Assembly: GCA_002340305.1 (NCBI GenBank)
Contig: DDLU01000306.1
Coordinates: forward strand, 1 to 16,577
Source: Desulfovibrio sp. UBA2564
GTDB lineage: Bacteria > Desulfobacterota > Desulfovibrionia > Desulfovibrionales > Desulfovibrionaceae
DNA length: 16,577 nucleotides
Direction: 5' to 3'
The notes under the pieces were generated by a model, which was given only the letters and a program-made list of their open reading frames with translations, did no database searches and was not told the origin of the DNA. The first letter of the stretch is position 1, and each line of letters opens with the position of its first letter. The position numbers and the translations under genes are program-made. Positions 1-6,516 of the stretch are shown piece by piece.

Positions 1-150
1 ACCGTCATCAGCCGAGAAGAGATTTTTTATGGAAAACTTCGCGCCCCGTCAACTGCTTTTTGAATTATTGTCGATATCTGGGGCATAACGCTTTATTTTA
101 AAACTAGCCCACCGCCTCAAACGCAGACCTCACCACTGTTATTTAACATG
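1..150. other. Window edge, possible 3' end of a cut-off gene
   Basis: Two plus-strand frames are open from the window edge, one ending at TGA 61-63 and another (with an internal ATG at 29) at TAA 86-88. Neither gives a recognisable peptide, so I cannot say whether a gene ends here. The remaining bases up to the hairpin at 154 hold no feature I can support. Confidence 0.2.
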
Positions 151-153
151 TAA

Positions 154-187
154 AAAATCCCCGTTAGCATAAACCAACGGGGATTTT
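154..187. terminator. Bidirectional intrinsic terminator
   Basis: A perfect 12-bp stem (AAAATCCCCGTT / AACGGGGATTTT) with a 10-nt loop. On the minus strand it is followed by a T-run, which fits termination of the CII-like gene that ends at 211. The plus strand also has a short T-run, so it may serve a gene entering from the left edge. Confidence 0.85.
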
Positions 188-210
188 CTTGAACTTTATA
201 GATCGCCTGC

Positions 211-696
211 TTAGCTGACCTGAGCGAGACGGGGTGCGTTCTTAGCTTTTTCTTCTTCAGCTCTCTTGCGCAGATAGTGAACCATAGTCAGGATAGCAGT
301 GATTGCTTCAAAGCCTTCCTGCTCTACGGAATCAACCAGCTCGTCAGAGGGATCAGCCTGCAAGGCACTCTTCAAAGCTTTGGAGTAACGGCCAAAGCCA
401 TCCATGAGATCGAGGGCCATGTAGTTTGCTTCATCAGGATCTTCAGGATTGATATCCATCGGTACGAGCACGTAACCCATGATATTTGCAAGTCTGGTCA
501 AAGGACGGATGCTTCCGGTAGCCTTCATGATGGGAATCAGCTCCTCAACGCCAACTTTAGCACCTTTATCTTCGGGGTTAATCTCACGAAGAAGTGTAGG
601 GTAAGGCTTGTTGATTTCGGTTGCCACATCACGAGCAGGCTTATCGTTTTTAAGTACAACGTCCTGTAAAAGCTTGGTAAGTTCATTATTCGCCAT
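211..696 (-). CDS. Phage CII-like (CP76 family) transcriptional regulator
   Basis: A 161-residue protein that resembles the phage regulatory protein CII family (Phage_CP76, the P2/186-like CII type). The N-terminal third (about residues 18-55) has the characteristic order: an ARDVATEINKPYPTLLREINP segment (helix-turn-helix-like), then AKVGVEELIPIMKATG. The C-terminal part is helical and ends in a charged segment (LRKRAEEEKAK). In phages this family binds DNA and controls the lysis/lysogeny decision. Here no other phage gene is seen within 15 kb, which suggests a domesticated copy or a relic; function in this host is unknown. The start ATG is preceded by GGGAGAGA at good spacing. The gene is monocistronic, ends before a terminator at 154-187 and has a candidate sigma-54 promoter at 748-763. 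Family assignment rests on recognition of the pattern, not on an alignment. Confidence 0.75.
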   Translation of the reverse strand: MANNELTKLLQDVVLKNDKPARDVATEINKPYPTLLREINPEDKGAKVGVEELIPIMKATGSIRPLTRLANIMGYVLVPMDINPEDPDEANYMALDLMDGFGRYSKALKSALQADPSDELVDSVEQEGFEAITAILTMVHYLRKRAEEEKAKNAPRLAQVS

Positions 697-747
697 TTTA
701 TCTCTCCCTTAGTTCATTATTTTGCGCTTATTATTACTATTGGACTA

Positions 748-763
748 AGCTAAAATCATGCCA
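748..763 (-). promoter_or_regulatory. Candidate sigma-54 promoter of the CII-like gene
   Basis: Read on the minus strand the site is TGGCATGATTTTAGCT. It has the invariant GG and GC dinucleotides with exactly 10 bases between them, as in the sigma-54 consensus TGGCACG-N4-TTGCW, with TAGCT in place of TTGCT at -12. Transcription would begin near 736, giving a leader of about 40 nt. An inverted repeat lies just upstream (770-787). Confidence 0.45.
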
Positions 764-769
764 GTTTAT

Positions 770-787
770 TATGCAATAATGCGCATA
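770..787. repeat. Inverted repeat upstream of the candidate sigma-54 promoter
   Basis: TATGC and GCATA arms separated by 8 bases, just upstream of the candidate -24 box of the CII-like gene. It could be an activator site or chance in AT-rich DNA. Confidence 0.25.
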
Positions 788-1010
788 CATTTAATACAAT
801 AATTTTAAGATATTAACAAAAAAAGGCCTAATTAGCTCTTTTGTTTCTTCTCAAAAGTCAATAAATTTTACTGCAAAACAAGAATTCCCATTATCCACTA
901 AATCATTACCAGCGCGAATAGAAGGCTATACAAGGAATACTCATCCCTTGCAAGAGCAGACAGCACCAATATTAAATTTTATTCCGTTAAGGTATGTTTT
1001 TAGAGCAGGA
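788..1010. other. AT-rich spacer without a recognisable gene
   Basis: This stretch lies between the promoter region of the CII-like gene and the terminator downstream of dapF. It is AT-rich and I see no convincing reading frame, no strong sigma-70 promoter on either strand and no RNA structure. The short plus-strand frame starting at 948 runs antisense into dapF and is not credible. Confidence 0.5.
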
Positions 1011-1043
1011 AAAAAAGACACCGCCGAGCGCGGTGCCTTTTTC
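1011..1043 (-). terminator. Intrinsic terminator of dapF
   Basis: CACCGC (1019-1024) pairs with GCGGTG (1030-1035) around a 5-nt loop. It is flanked by an A-run on the left (a T-run on the minus strand) and a T-run on the right. It lies 17 bases past the dapF stop codon. Confidence 0.8.
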
Positions 1044-1059
1044 AAGCTTATTATAAAAA

Positions 1060-1905
1060 CTAATCCAGACCAAGAGATTCAAGATAGAACTCACCGGAGA
1101 AGGTTAGTTCTGCTCCGCCCTGCAAAAAGACATTACCGTCTTCAATAATGACTTTAAGAATTTCTCCGCCGGAAGTACGGATACGGACAGCCGCATCGGT
1201 CAAGCCCTGCTCATGAAGGGTCAACTGGACTGCGCTGACACCAGTTCCACAAGCATAGGTCTCGTCTTCCACGCCTCTCTCATAAGTACGAACAATGAGG
1301 CTGTCATTATCGTCAATTTGAACGAAGTTCACATTTGTACCCGCTGGAGCAAATACTTCATGATACCTAAACGCCGCCCCAAGCTTTTTGATATCAATCT
1401 CCTCAACATCGGCAACCTGCACAACCGCATGCGGAACTCCGGTGTTGGCAAAATGATACTCATACTCTTCACCATCGATCTCAAGCTTCTGCTTCACAAT
1501 CAAACCTTCAGGCGGCGTAAGCTGAACCTTAACCTCTTCCAAGTGAGGAAAGACCTGCACTTTGATAGGACCGGCATCGGAACCGAACACATGCTCTTCC
1601 CCGGCAAGACCAAGGGCTTGAGCCAGTCTTCCGGCACAACGGGATGCGTTACCGCACATCTCGGCCCTTGAACCATCGGAATTGTAAAACTGCCACACAA
1701 AATCAAGCCCGGAACCTTCGGGTGCATTCTCTATAAAGAAAAGTCCGTCAGCATATATACCGAATGCACGCTGACAGAGCTTTTCAGCCCAGAGAGACAT
1801 CTTTTCAACCGGGACACCCAGCTCACGGTTATCAATGATTACGAAATCATTACCGCAACCCTGCATTTTATAAAAAGGAACAGATTTCCCGAACATTTTA
1901 CTCAT
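1060..1905 (-). CDS. dapF: Diaminopimelate epimerase
   Basis: DapF interconverts LL- and meso-diaminopimelate in the cytoplasm, the penultimate step to lysine and the source of the peptidoglycan cross-linking residue. The 281-residue product has the usual family length. It shows the N-terminal FYKMQGCGNDFVIID block (residues 11-25), the first catalytic cysteine in MCGNASRC (Cys84), the substrate-binding block HFANTGVPHAV (151-161) and the second catalytic cysteine in YACGTGVSA (Cys219). The usual glycine after MCGN is alanine here. The start ATG has a GAGG sequence about 7 bases upstream. The gene follows the queuosine-precursor transporter gene by 70 bp on the same strand with no terminator between, so the two may be cotranscribed. 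It ends at a clear terminator. Assignment is secure. Confidence 0.97.
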   Translation of the reverse strand: MSKMFGKSVPFYKMQGCGNDFVIIDNRELGVPVEKMSLWAEKLCQRAFGIYADGLFFIENAPEGSGLDFVWQFYNSDGSRAEMCGNASRCAGRLAQALGLAGEEHVFGSDAGPIKVQVFPHLEEVKVQLTPPEGLIVKQKLEIDGEEYEYHFANTGVPHAVVQVADVEEIDIKKLGAAFRYHEVFAPAGTNVNFVQIDDNDSLIVRTYERGVEDETYACGTGVSAVQLTLHEQGLTDAAVRIRTSGGEILKVIIEDGNVFLQGGAELTFSGEFYLESLGLD

Positions 1906-1975
1906 TGGCAGCCTCGTATTTTGAAAATTTTGATTTGTTTCTTATCAGGCAATCAACTCATTCAAGGATAGTCTA

Positions 1976-2656
1976 TTAGAACTCGGATACACGGACATGA
2001 AGCCTACGGGCCAGATACAGGAACGGTGTATCCATGACCGCCACTATAACCTTAAAAAGATAGGTAGTAAAAAGAATTTCCACCCAGACATCCACTGGAA
2101 AAAGCCCCCAGAGTGCGACTAGGCAGAATACTGACGAGTCAAGAAACTGACTAAGCAAAGTGGATGCATTGTTGCGTAACCAGAGATGACGCTGCCCCAT
2201 CTTATCCTTAAGCAGATGGAAAACATAAACATCATTGAGTTGTGAGATAACATACGCAGCCATACTACCGAGCGCAACACGGGGCAAAAAGCCGAAAATA
2301 GCTTCAAGATGCGGCTGGACAAAATCATCCGCTGCCGGATTGAACATAAGGGCCAGCTGCATGTAAACAACAGCCATAACCAAAACCACAAAGCCCAGAT
2401 AGACTGCCTTCTTAGCCTCTTTTTTACCGTAGAACTCACTAAGCATATCAGTGGAAAGAAAGACACTGGCGTAGAGTATATTACCGAGAGTGGTCGTCAT
2501 CCCGAAAAGCTCAATGGTTTTGAGAACCTGAATATTGCAGAGAATCAGATTGAAAACAATCAGGCCGAACAAACCGGTTTTGCCGAAAAATCTATAAATA
2601 ACGAGGACAAGGCTAAGATCCATCAGTGCAAAGCCAAGCCATAATAATTCATTCAT
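1976..2656 (-). CDS. yhhQ: Queuosine precursor transporter (YhhQ/DUF165 family)
   Basis: An integral membrane protein of about 226 residues of the VUT/DUF165 family. E. coli YhhQ imports preQ0/preQ1 for the queuosine modification of tRNA. About six hydrophobic segments can be read, with the family block STDMLSEFYGKKEAKKAVYLG after the third helix and a polar LNDVYVFHLLKDK segment further on. The first ATG of the open frame (2686) is ten codons upstream, but the ATG at 2656 has AGGAGAT at ideal distance and begins the conserved membrane domain (MNELLWLGF), so I place the start there. No other queuosine gene is in the window. I looked for a preQ1 riboswitch in the leader and could not support one. 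Substrate is inferred from the family. Confidence 0.88.
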   Translation of the reverse strand: MNELLWLGFALMDLSLVLVIYRFFGKTGLFGLIVFNLILCNIQVLKTIELFGMTTTLGNILYASVFLSTDMLSEFYGKKEAKKAVYLGFVVLVMAVVYMQLALMFNPAADDFVQPHLEAIFGFLPRVALGSMAAYVISQLNDVYVFHLLKDKMGQRHLWLRNNASTLLSQFLDSSVFCLVALWGLFPVDVWVEILFTTYLFKVIVAVMDTPFLYLARRLHVRVSEF

Positions 2657-2764
2657 ATCAATCTCCTGTACGGTCGTTCGGGGCAATTCATCCCTATTAG
2701 ACTCACCGCAACATAATAAATACAGGCCCTGAGGGCTTAGACCATGCTCCTAACGCAAATCAAT

Positions 2765-2794
2765 TTGAAAAGCCATTCAGTTTTCAGCTATAAT
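2765..2794 (+). promoter_or_regulatory. Sigma-70 type promoter without a downstream gene
   Basis: TTGAAA (2765-2770), an 18-bp spacer and a perfect TATAAT (2789-2794), on the plus strand. No protein gene follows on this strand for 2 kb; the next element is the terminator at 2904-2954. Confidence 0.5.
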
Positions 2795-2800
2795 GAAAAT

Positions 2801-2957
2801 ACAAATAACAACAGACCAGACGAAAATGTATAACCGGGAGCAATATAACCTGTACAGCCTCAATCTGACATACTTTTTAGGTATTTTCAGACGCTAGGAA
2901 CAAAAAAAGACTGAAACAACAAGTATCCGAACATACGCGAGTTTCAGTCTTTTTGCA
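2801..2957 (+). ncRNA. Candidate small RNA (promoter-terminator unit)
   Basis: The stretch runs from the predicted start of the promoter at 2765-2794 to the strong hairpin at 2904-2954, about 150 nt, in a 400-bp spacer between two minus-strand genes. A tiny frame (2826-2897, ATG to TAG, 23 codons, peptide beginning MYNREQYNLYSL and ending in two arginines) lies inside it but has only a weak ribosome-binding site. I do not recognise the RNA as a known family. It could be a trans-acting small RNA, a small-protein messenger, or not transcribed at all. Confidence 0.35.
2904..2954. terminator. Bidirectional intrinsic terminator
   Basis: A perfect 14-bp stem (2904-2917 with 2941-2954, core GACTGAAAC / GTTTCAGTC) with a 23-nt loop, with A- and T-runs on the two sides. 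On the plus strand it would end the candidate small RNA. On the minus strand it would be a further stop for transcripts leaving the diguanylate cyclase gene. Confidence 0.75.
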
Positions 2958-2977
2958 GTGACTGTGCAGATTGAGCT

Positions 2978-3045
2978 TTATAAAAATATAAAGCGGCACC
3001 GACAACCGGAGCCGCTTCAATTCAGCCTGACAGCTATAGGCTGAA
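2978..3045 (-). terminator. Tandem hairpins downstream of the diguanylate cyclase gene
   Basis: Two stem-loops follow the stop codon at 3060 on the minus strand. The first is an 8-bp stem (3021-3028 with 3038-3045, TTCAGCCT / AGGCTGAA). The second is a 7-bp stem AAGCGGC / GCCGCTT (2991-2997 with 3011-3017) with an inner CCG/CGG pairing. The second is followed by a T-rich tail (TATATTTTTATA), so it is the likely terminator. Confidence 0.65.
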
Positions 3046-3059
3046 GGAAACCTCGTAAA

Positions 3060-4532
3060 TTACATTATCCTGAGCTTAGGACGCAGCGGTGAAACAACCA
3101 CCCGGTTACGGCCCTGCATCTTTGCATCGTAAAGAGCTTCGTCAGCCTTGCATACAATCTCGGTATCCTTGTCAAGGCTACCCGGGCACACTGAAGAGAC
3201 ACCAATGCTGGCAGTCACATTAAAGCTCTTACCCTGATAGGTCATGGTGCTGGCTTCAATCTTGGCCCTGACCCTTTCCGCCAGCATTTGTGCCTGATCT
3301 TCATTAGTATGGGGCAACAGGACAACAAACTCTTCACCACCGTAACGGGCTATGAAGTCAGTGGAACGGAAAGTCTTTTCAAACATACGGGCCACTTTTT
3401 CCAGAACCATATCACCGGCCATATGCCCATAAGTGTCATTGACAGACTTGAAGTGATCAAGATCAACCATAAGCATTGAAAGATCGGTATTCAAACGCTG
3501 ATGGCGCTTGAACTCTTCAACCAGTCTTTCATCAAAACTACGGCGATTGTAAACTCTGGTAAGACCGTCACGATTTGCGCGGGTCTTAATCTTGGTGAAT
3601 ATGATAGCGTTGCTGAGAGCCAAGGAGAGATGATTCACAGCAGCATTAAGTGTCGCAACCTGATCCTTAGCCAGTCTGACATTCCTTTCGCAAAGCATGA
3701 CCAGACAACCGAATTTCTCACCACGGGCTACCAGCGGTAGAGCCAGAATTCTCCCTGCTCCGGGGCTGTAAACCATATTGTTACCGGAAGCCGGCATAGT
3801 CTCAGACATATTATAGCTGGAAACATCCATACCGCTAAGTGCGACTACATTTTCAATCATCAGCTCAACCCACTCGGACTGGACGCTCTCGACCTGTCCG
3901 GGATTGATAAAAATTTCAGCATCAATGTGCTTTCCGGCAGGCAGTACATTCCAGAAGGCTCCCTGAACTGAATATACAGGCAGGAGCATCTTAAGATCTT
4001 CTGCGGCCTGACCGAGAATATCCGCCACTTCAAGACGTTCGGTGGCGTTTGAAAGCACGGTATTCAGAAACATAAGCTGTTCTGTCTTACGTGAAAGCAG
4101 TTCTCGCTCAAGAATAATTTCTTCAGTCATACGGTAAAGATCACCATAAAGACCGGAAATTTCCTTAGCTCTGAACAAAGCATCCTGCACTTTGGAGCTG
4201 GTCAGCGGAGAGCTGACAACAGCAAGGAAGCCGTCTTCAAGCACCTGCTCCAGATCAGCATTATTCTGACCATCTTGAATCAGAATACGCTGGGTGGAAT
4301 CAAGATTACGATATGCCGAACGCCTATCTTCAGGCAGCATTTCCCAGACCCTTTGCGGAATCCAGGTGGCGGCAGGCTTTTCATTATTGCTGAGTTCCTT
4401 TTCACCGGGCAGTGAACGCTCGGAAAAATTCCTCAAAAAGAATCCGGGACCGAGAGAATCCTCGATTTTTCCAGCTTCAGCACTGTTAAGGCCGAACCCC
4501 CAAAGCAGTTCCGGTCTGCTTCCTCTTTTCAT
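3060..4532 (-). CDS. GAF-GGDEF diguanylate cyclase with receiver-like N-terminus
   Basis: This 490-residue soluble protein should make cyclic di-GMP from two GTP. The GGDEF domain (about 318-482) is complete: RDGLTRVYNRRSF (321-333), the metal-binding DLDHFKSVND (357-366), the active-site GGEEF (398-402) and a canonical inhibitory site RSTD (389-392) five residues before it. The middle (about 155-315) looks like a GAF sensor domain. Residues 10-125 resemble a degenerate response-regulator receiver ending in FLAVVSSPLTSSKVQDALFRA, without an obvious phosphoacceptor block. Residues 120-165 are helical and may be a coiled-coil linker. The start ATG has AAGGAG seven bases upstream. The leader carries a strong sigma-54 match (4582-4597) and a TATAAT (4562-4567). 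The gene stands alone and ends at tandem hairpins. Catalytic assignment is secure; the ligand of the GAF domain is unknown. Confidence 0.93.
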   Translation of the reverse strand: MKRGSRPELLWGFGLNSAEAGKIEDSLGPGFFLRNFSERSLPGEKELSNNEKPAATWIPQRVWEMLPEDRRSAYRNLDSTQRILIQDGQNNADLEQVLEDGFLAVVSSPLTSSKVQDALFRAKEISGLYGDLYRMTEEIILERELLSRKTEQLMFLNTVLSNATERLEVADILGQAAEDLKMLLPVYSVQGAFWNVLPAGKHIDAEIFINPGQVESVQSEWVELMIENVVALSGMDVSSYNMSETMPASGNNMVYSPGAGRILALPLVARGEKFGCLVMLCERNVRLAKDQVATLNAAVNHLSLALSNAIIFTKIKTRANRDGLTRVYNRRSFDERLVEEFKRHQRLNTDLSMLMVDLDHFKSVNDTYGHMAGDMVLEKVARMFEKTFRSTDFIARYGGEEFVVLLPHTNEDQAQMLAERVRAKIEASTMTYQGKSFNVTASIGVSSVCPGSLDKDTEIVCKADEALYDAKMQGRNRVVVSPLRPKLRIM

Positions 4533-4561
4533 TACTGGTCTCCTTGATTTAGCTGTCAGTA

Positions 4562-4597
4562 ATTATACTCCACCCGATTTTTGCAAAAAAAGGGCCA
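4562..4597 (-). promoter_or_regulatory. Sigma-54 promoter (-24/-12) of the diguanylate cyclase gene, with nearby TATAAT
   Basis: On the minus strand, 4597 to 4582 reads TGGCCCTTTTTTTGCA. GG and GC are exactly 10 bases apart and a T-run precedes the TTGCA box, as in strong sigma-54 promoters. The predicted start is near 4571, about 38 nt before the ATG. A perfect TATAAT (minus strand, 4567-4562) lies downstream but has no matching -35, so the sigma-54 reading is preferred. Confidence 0.6.
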
Positions 4598-4599
4598 GC

Positions 4600-4857
4600 A
4601 ACCATCAAGATACTTTTGCAGGAAAAAACACATACCTAAAAAACAGCCCACTAAAGGCGACAAACATCTAAATTACAACGACTTAAACATCACAAAATCA
4701 GTAGCTATAAATTTTACGACCGAATATAGTCACCATTCTCAAAGCCTCTACTTACGCGCCACCGGGAAAACAGTGCCGGAAATCTGTCACTCTCATGGGT
4801 ACTTGCGGAAAATAAATCCTTTGACAAGAGCTGTCCAAATGTGGCTTGAAATAACGT
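4600..4857. other. Spacer before the glycosyltransferase pair
   Basis: This is the divergent spacer between the diguanylate cyclase and glycosyltransferase genes. A TTGACA at 4821-4826 faces the glycosyltransferase gene, but there is no good -10 at 16-18 bp from it. No terminator or RNA structure is apparent. Several short frames here are not credible as genes. Confidence 0.4.
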
Positions 4858-6516
4858 ATGAAAACTCAAAGAATATGGGGCAGTCTGGACCCATTCCATG
4901 AAAGCGGACCCATTCTGGGCAGGAAAGTCGCAAACGTTGGATTTTTAAATGGCTTGCTCGCCATTGATCCGTTTGATGAATACCATTTCTTCCTCTCTGG
5001 ATCTGGCGCAAAAAACAGCTTGTCCACCTTCTTCCAAAAGGCCTATCCAAGCATCTTCAAGCAAAACAGAATTACTATCAAAGACCGCCGCGACCTGCCG
5101 GAAGAAATAGCTAAACGAGAATACTTCTGCTTTCACCAATCAGACTGTATAAACTATCCGGCCCATCTTGCCAGAATCCGCAACCAGTACGCACAGAATA
5201 TTTTTCCCATCACCGGGACCACCCATTCTTTGAGTTACAGCAACTACAGTTCTTACTTCCTTAATTATTTATGGAAGGGAACTACTCCGCGTGATTGCAT
5301 CGTTACCACTTCCACAACTGGAATACGGGTTGTGGAAAAATATTTTGAACATCTGCGTGAAGGACTGGGTTTGACAGAAGCAACACACCCTTCACCGCAA
5401 ATCAGAAAAATTCCACTGGGAATTGATCCCGGTCAGTTAGTGCCACCGGACGAGCACCTAAAAGCCCAGTCCAAAAGGAATCTCAGCATTGACGGTGCTG
5501 ACGAACGGGTTAACATCCTCGTTTTCGGACGCATCGCCCACTATTCAAAGATGGACATCCTGCCCTTGCTGCGTGCCCTGCAACGACTCTTTGCTTCCGG
5601 TATCGGGCGGGATAAAGTCCGGGTATTAATTGGTGGCTGGAGGAGTAATGAAGATGACTTTCCTGAGACTCTGGCTCAACTGGCCCGTAATATGGGTTTG
5701 GAAATGATGATTGTAGGTCGTCCTTCCGAAGAAAAGAAGCTCGACCTTTACCGGTCGGCGGACATCTTTGTTTCCATCTCCGACAACCCGCAGGAAACTT
5801 TCGGACTGACCATTCTTGAAGCCGGAGCCTCAGGGCTCCCGGTAGTTGCTTCAGACTATGACGGCTACAAAGATTTGGTTGTCGATAATGAAACCGGGAT
5901 ACTCATTGAAACCATCGGCCCGGAAACCACTCCGGACATTGATATGATAGCCCCGCTCTGCTTCGATAACCACTACCACCTGCTCATGGCCCAGCAGACA
6001 GCCGTGGAAACGCCAAAACTGGCTGCCGCACTGGAAAAACTTATTGCCAACCCGCAATTACGGACTGAAATGGGTGCTGCCGGGGCAAAAAGAGTACGCA
6101 AAACTTTCAATTGGACCAGCGTTGCCAAGCAGCATGTTGCGCTCTGGGAAGAGCTGAACACGGTTCCTGTCGATGCCGAAGCGTTACGTGATGTCCTCCA
6201 CCCTGTCCAAGTCCGCTTGGGCGAGACATTCTCCCACTACTATACCGAAACACTGACCCCGGAAACAACGGTTATGACCGGAAACACTGGAATGGCGATC
6301 TACAAGGGCCGCGAATTCCCGCTTATATATAAAGGAGTGGACCGCTATCTTAATGAAGAGGTTGTGCGTAAAATGGCTTTCTTCGCCCGCAAACCAATCC
6401 AAGTGTCTGAACTCAATGAAAAATTAAAATCAATTGCCGGAGAGATGAGCACTCAGGACGCTCAGTTTCATATTCTCTGGAGTTTGAAACACGATATTCT
6501 GGAAAAAGTATGCTGA
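4858..6516 (+). CDS. Family 4 glycosyltransferase with C-terminal extension
   Basis: A 552-residue cytoplasmic sugar transferase of GT-B fold. The N-terminal domain begins RIWGSLDPFHESGPILGRK. The nucleotide-sugar domain has NILVFGRIAHYSKMD (219-233), a GLEMMIVGRPSEEKK block (280-294) and the EX7E motif ETFGLTILE (313-321) followed by AGASGLPVVASD, typical of GT4 enzymes. After about residue 435 there is an extension of some 115 residues, not part of the usual GT4 fold, that I do not recognise. The ATG at 4858 is the first possible start (an in-frame TAA lies two codons upstream), yet it has no clear Shine-Dalgarno sequence. The frame overlaps the next glycosyltransferase by 7 bases, so the two are translationally linked. 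The acceptor is unknown; a role in surface polysaccharide or glycan synthesis is inferred. Confidence 0.88.
   Translation: MKTQRIWGSLDPFHESGPILGRKVANVGFLNGLLAIDPFDEYHFFLSGSGAKNSLSTFFQKAYPSIFKQNRITIKDRRDLPEEIAKREYFCFHQSDCINYPAHLARIRNQYAQNIFPITGTTHSLSYSNYSSYFLNYLWKGTTPRDCIVTTSTTGIRVVEKYFEHLREGLGLTEATHPSPQIRKIPLGIDPGQLVPPDEHLKAQSKRNLSIDGADERVNILVFGRIAHYSKMDILPLLRALQRLFASGIGRDKVRVLIGGWRSNEDDFPETLAQLARNMGLEMMIVGRPSEEKKLDLYRSADIFVSISDNPQETFGLTILEAGASGLPVVASDYDGYKDLVVDNETGILIETIGPETTPDIDMIAPLCFDNHYHLLMAQQTAVETPKLAAALEKLIANPQLRTEMGAAGAKRVRKTFNWTSVAKQHVALWEELNTVPVDAEALRDVLHPVQVRLGETFSHYYTETLTPETTVMTGNTGMAIYKGREFPLIYKGVDRYLNEEVVRKMAFFARKPIQVSELNEKLKSIAGEMSTQDAQFHILWSLKHDILEKVC

Noticed and set aside
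277..669. Open frame of 130 residues on the plus strand
   Set aside because: It is antisense to the CII-like gene, has no ribosome-binding site and no recognisable protein features.
948..1148. Small plus-strand frame across the dapF terminator
   Set aside because: It runs through a terminator hairpin and into dapF antisense; composition is not coding-like.
2657..2760. preQ1 riboswitch in front of the queuosine-precursor transporter
   Set aside because: A small AAGCCCTCAGGGCCT hairpin exists, but the conserved preQ1-I, -II or -III core and pseudoknot could not be found.
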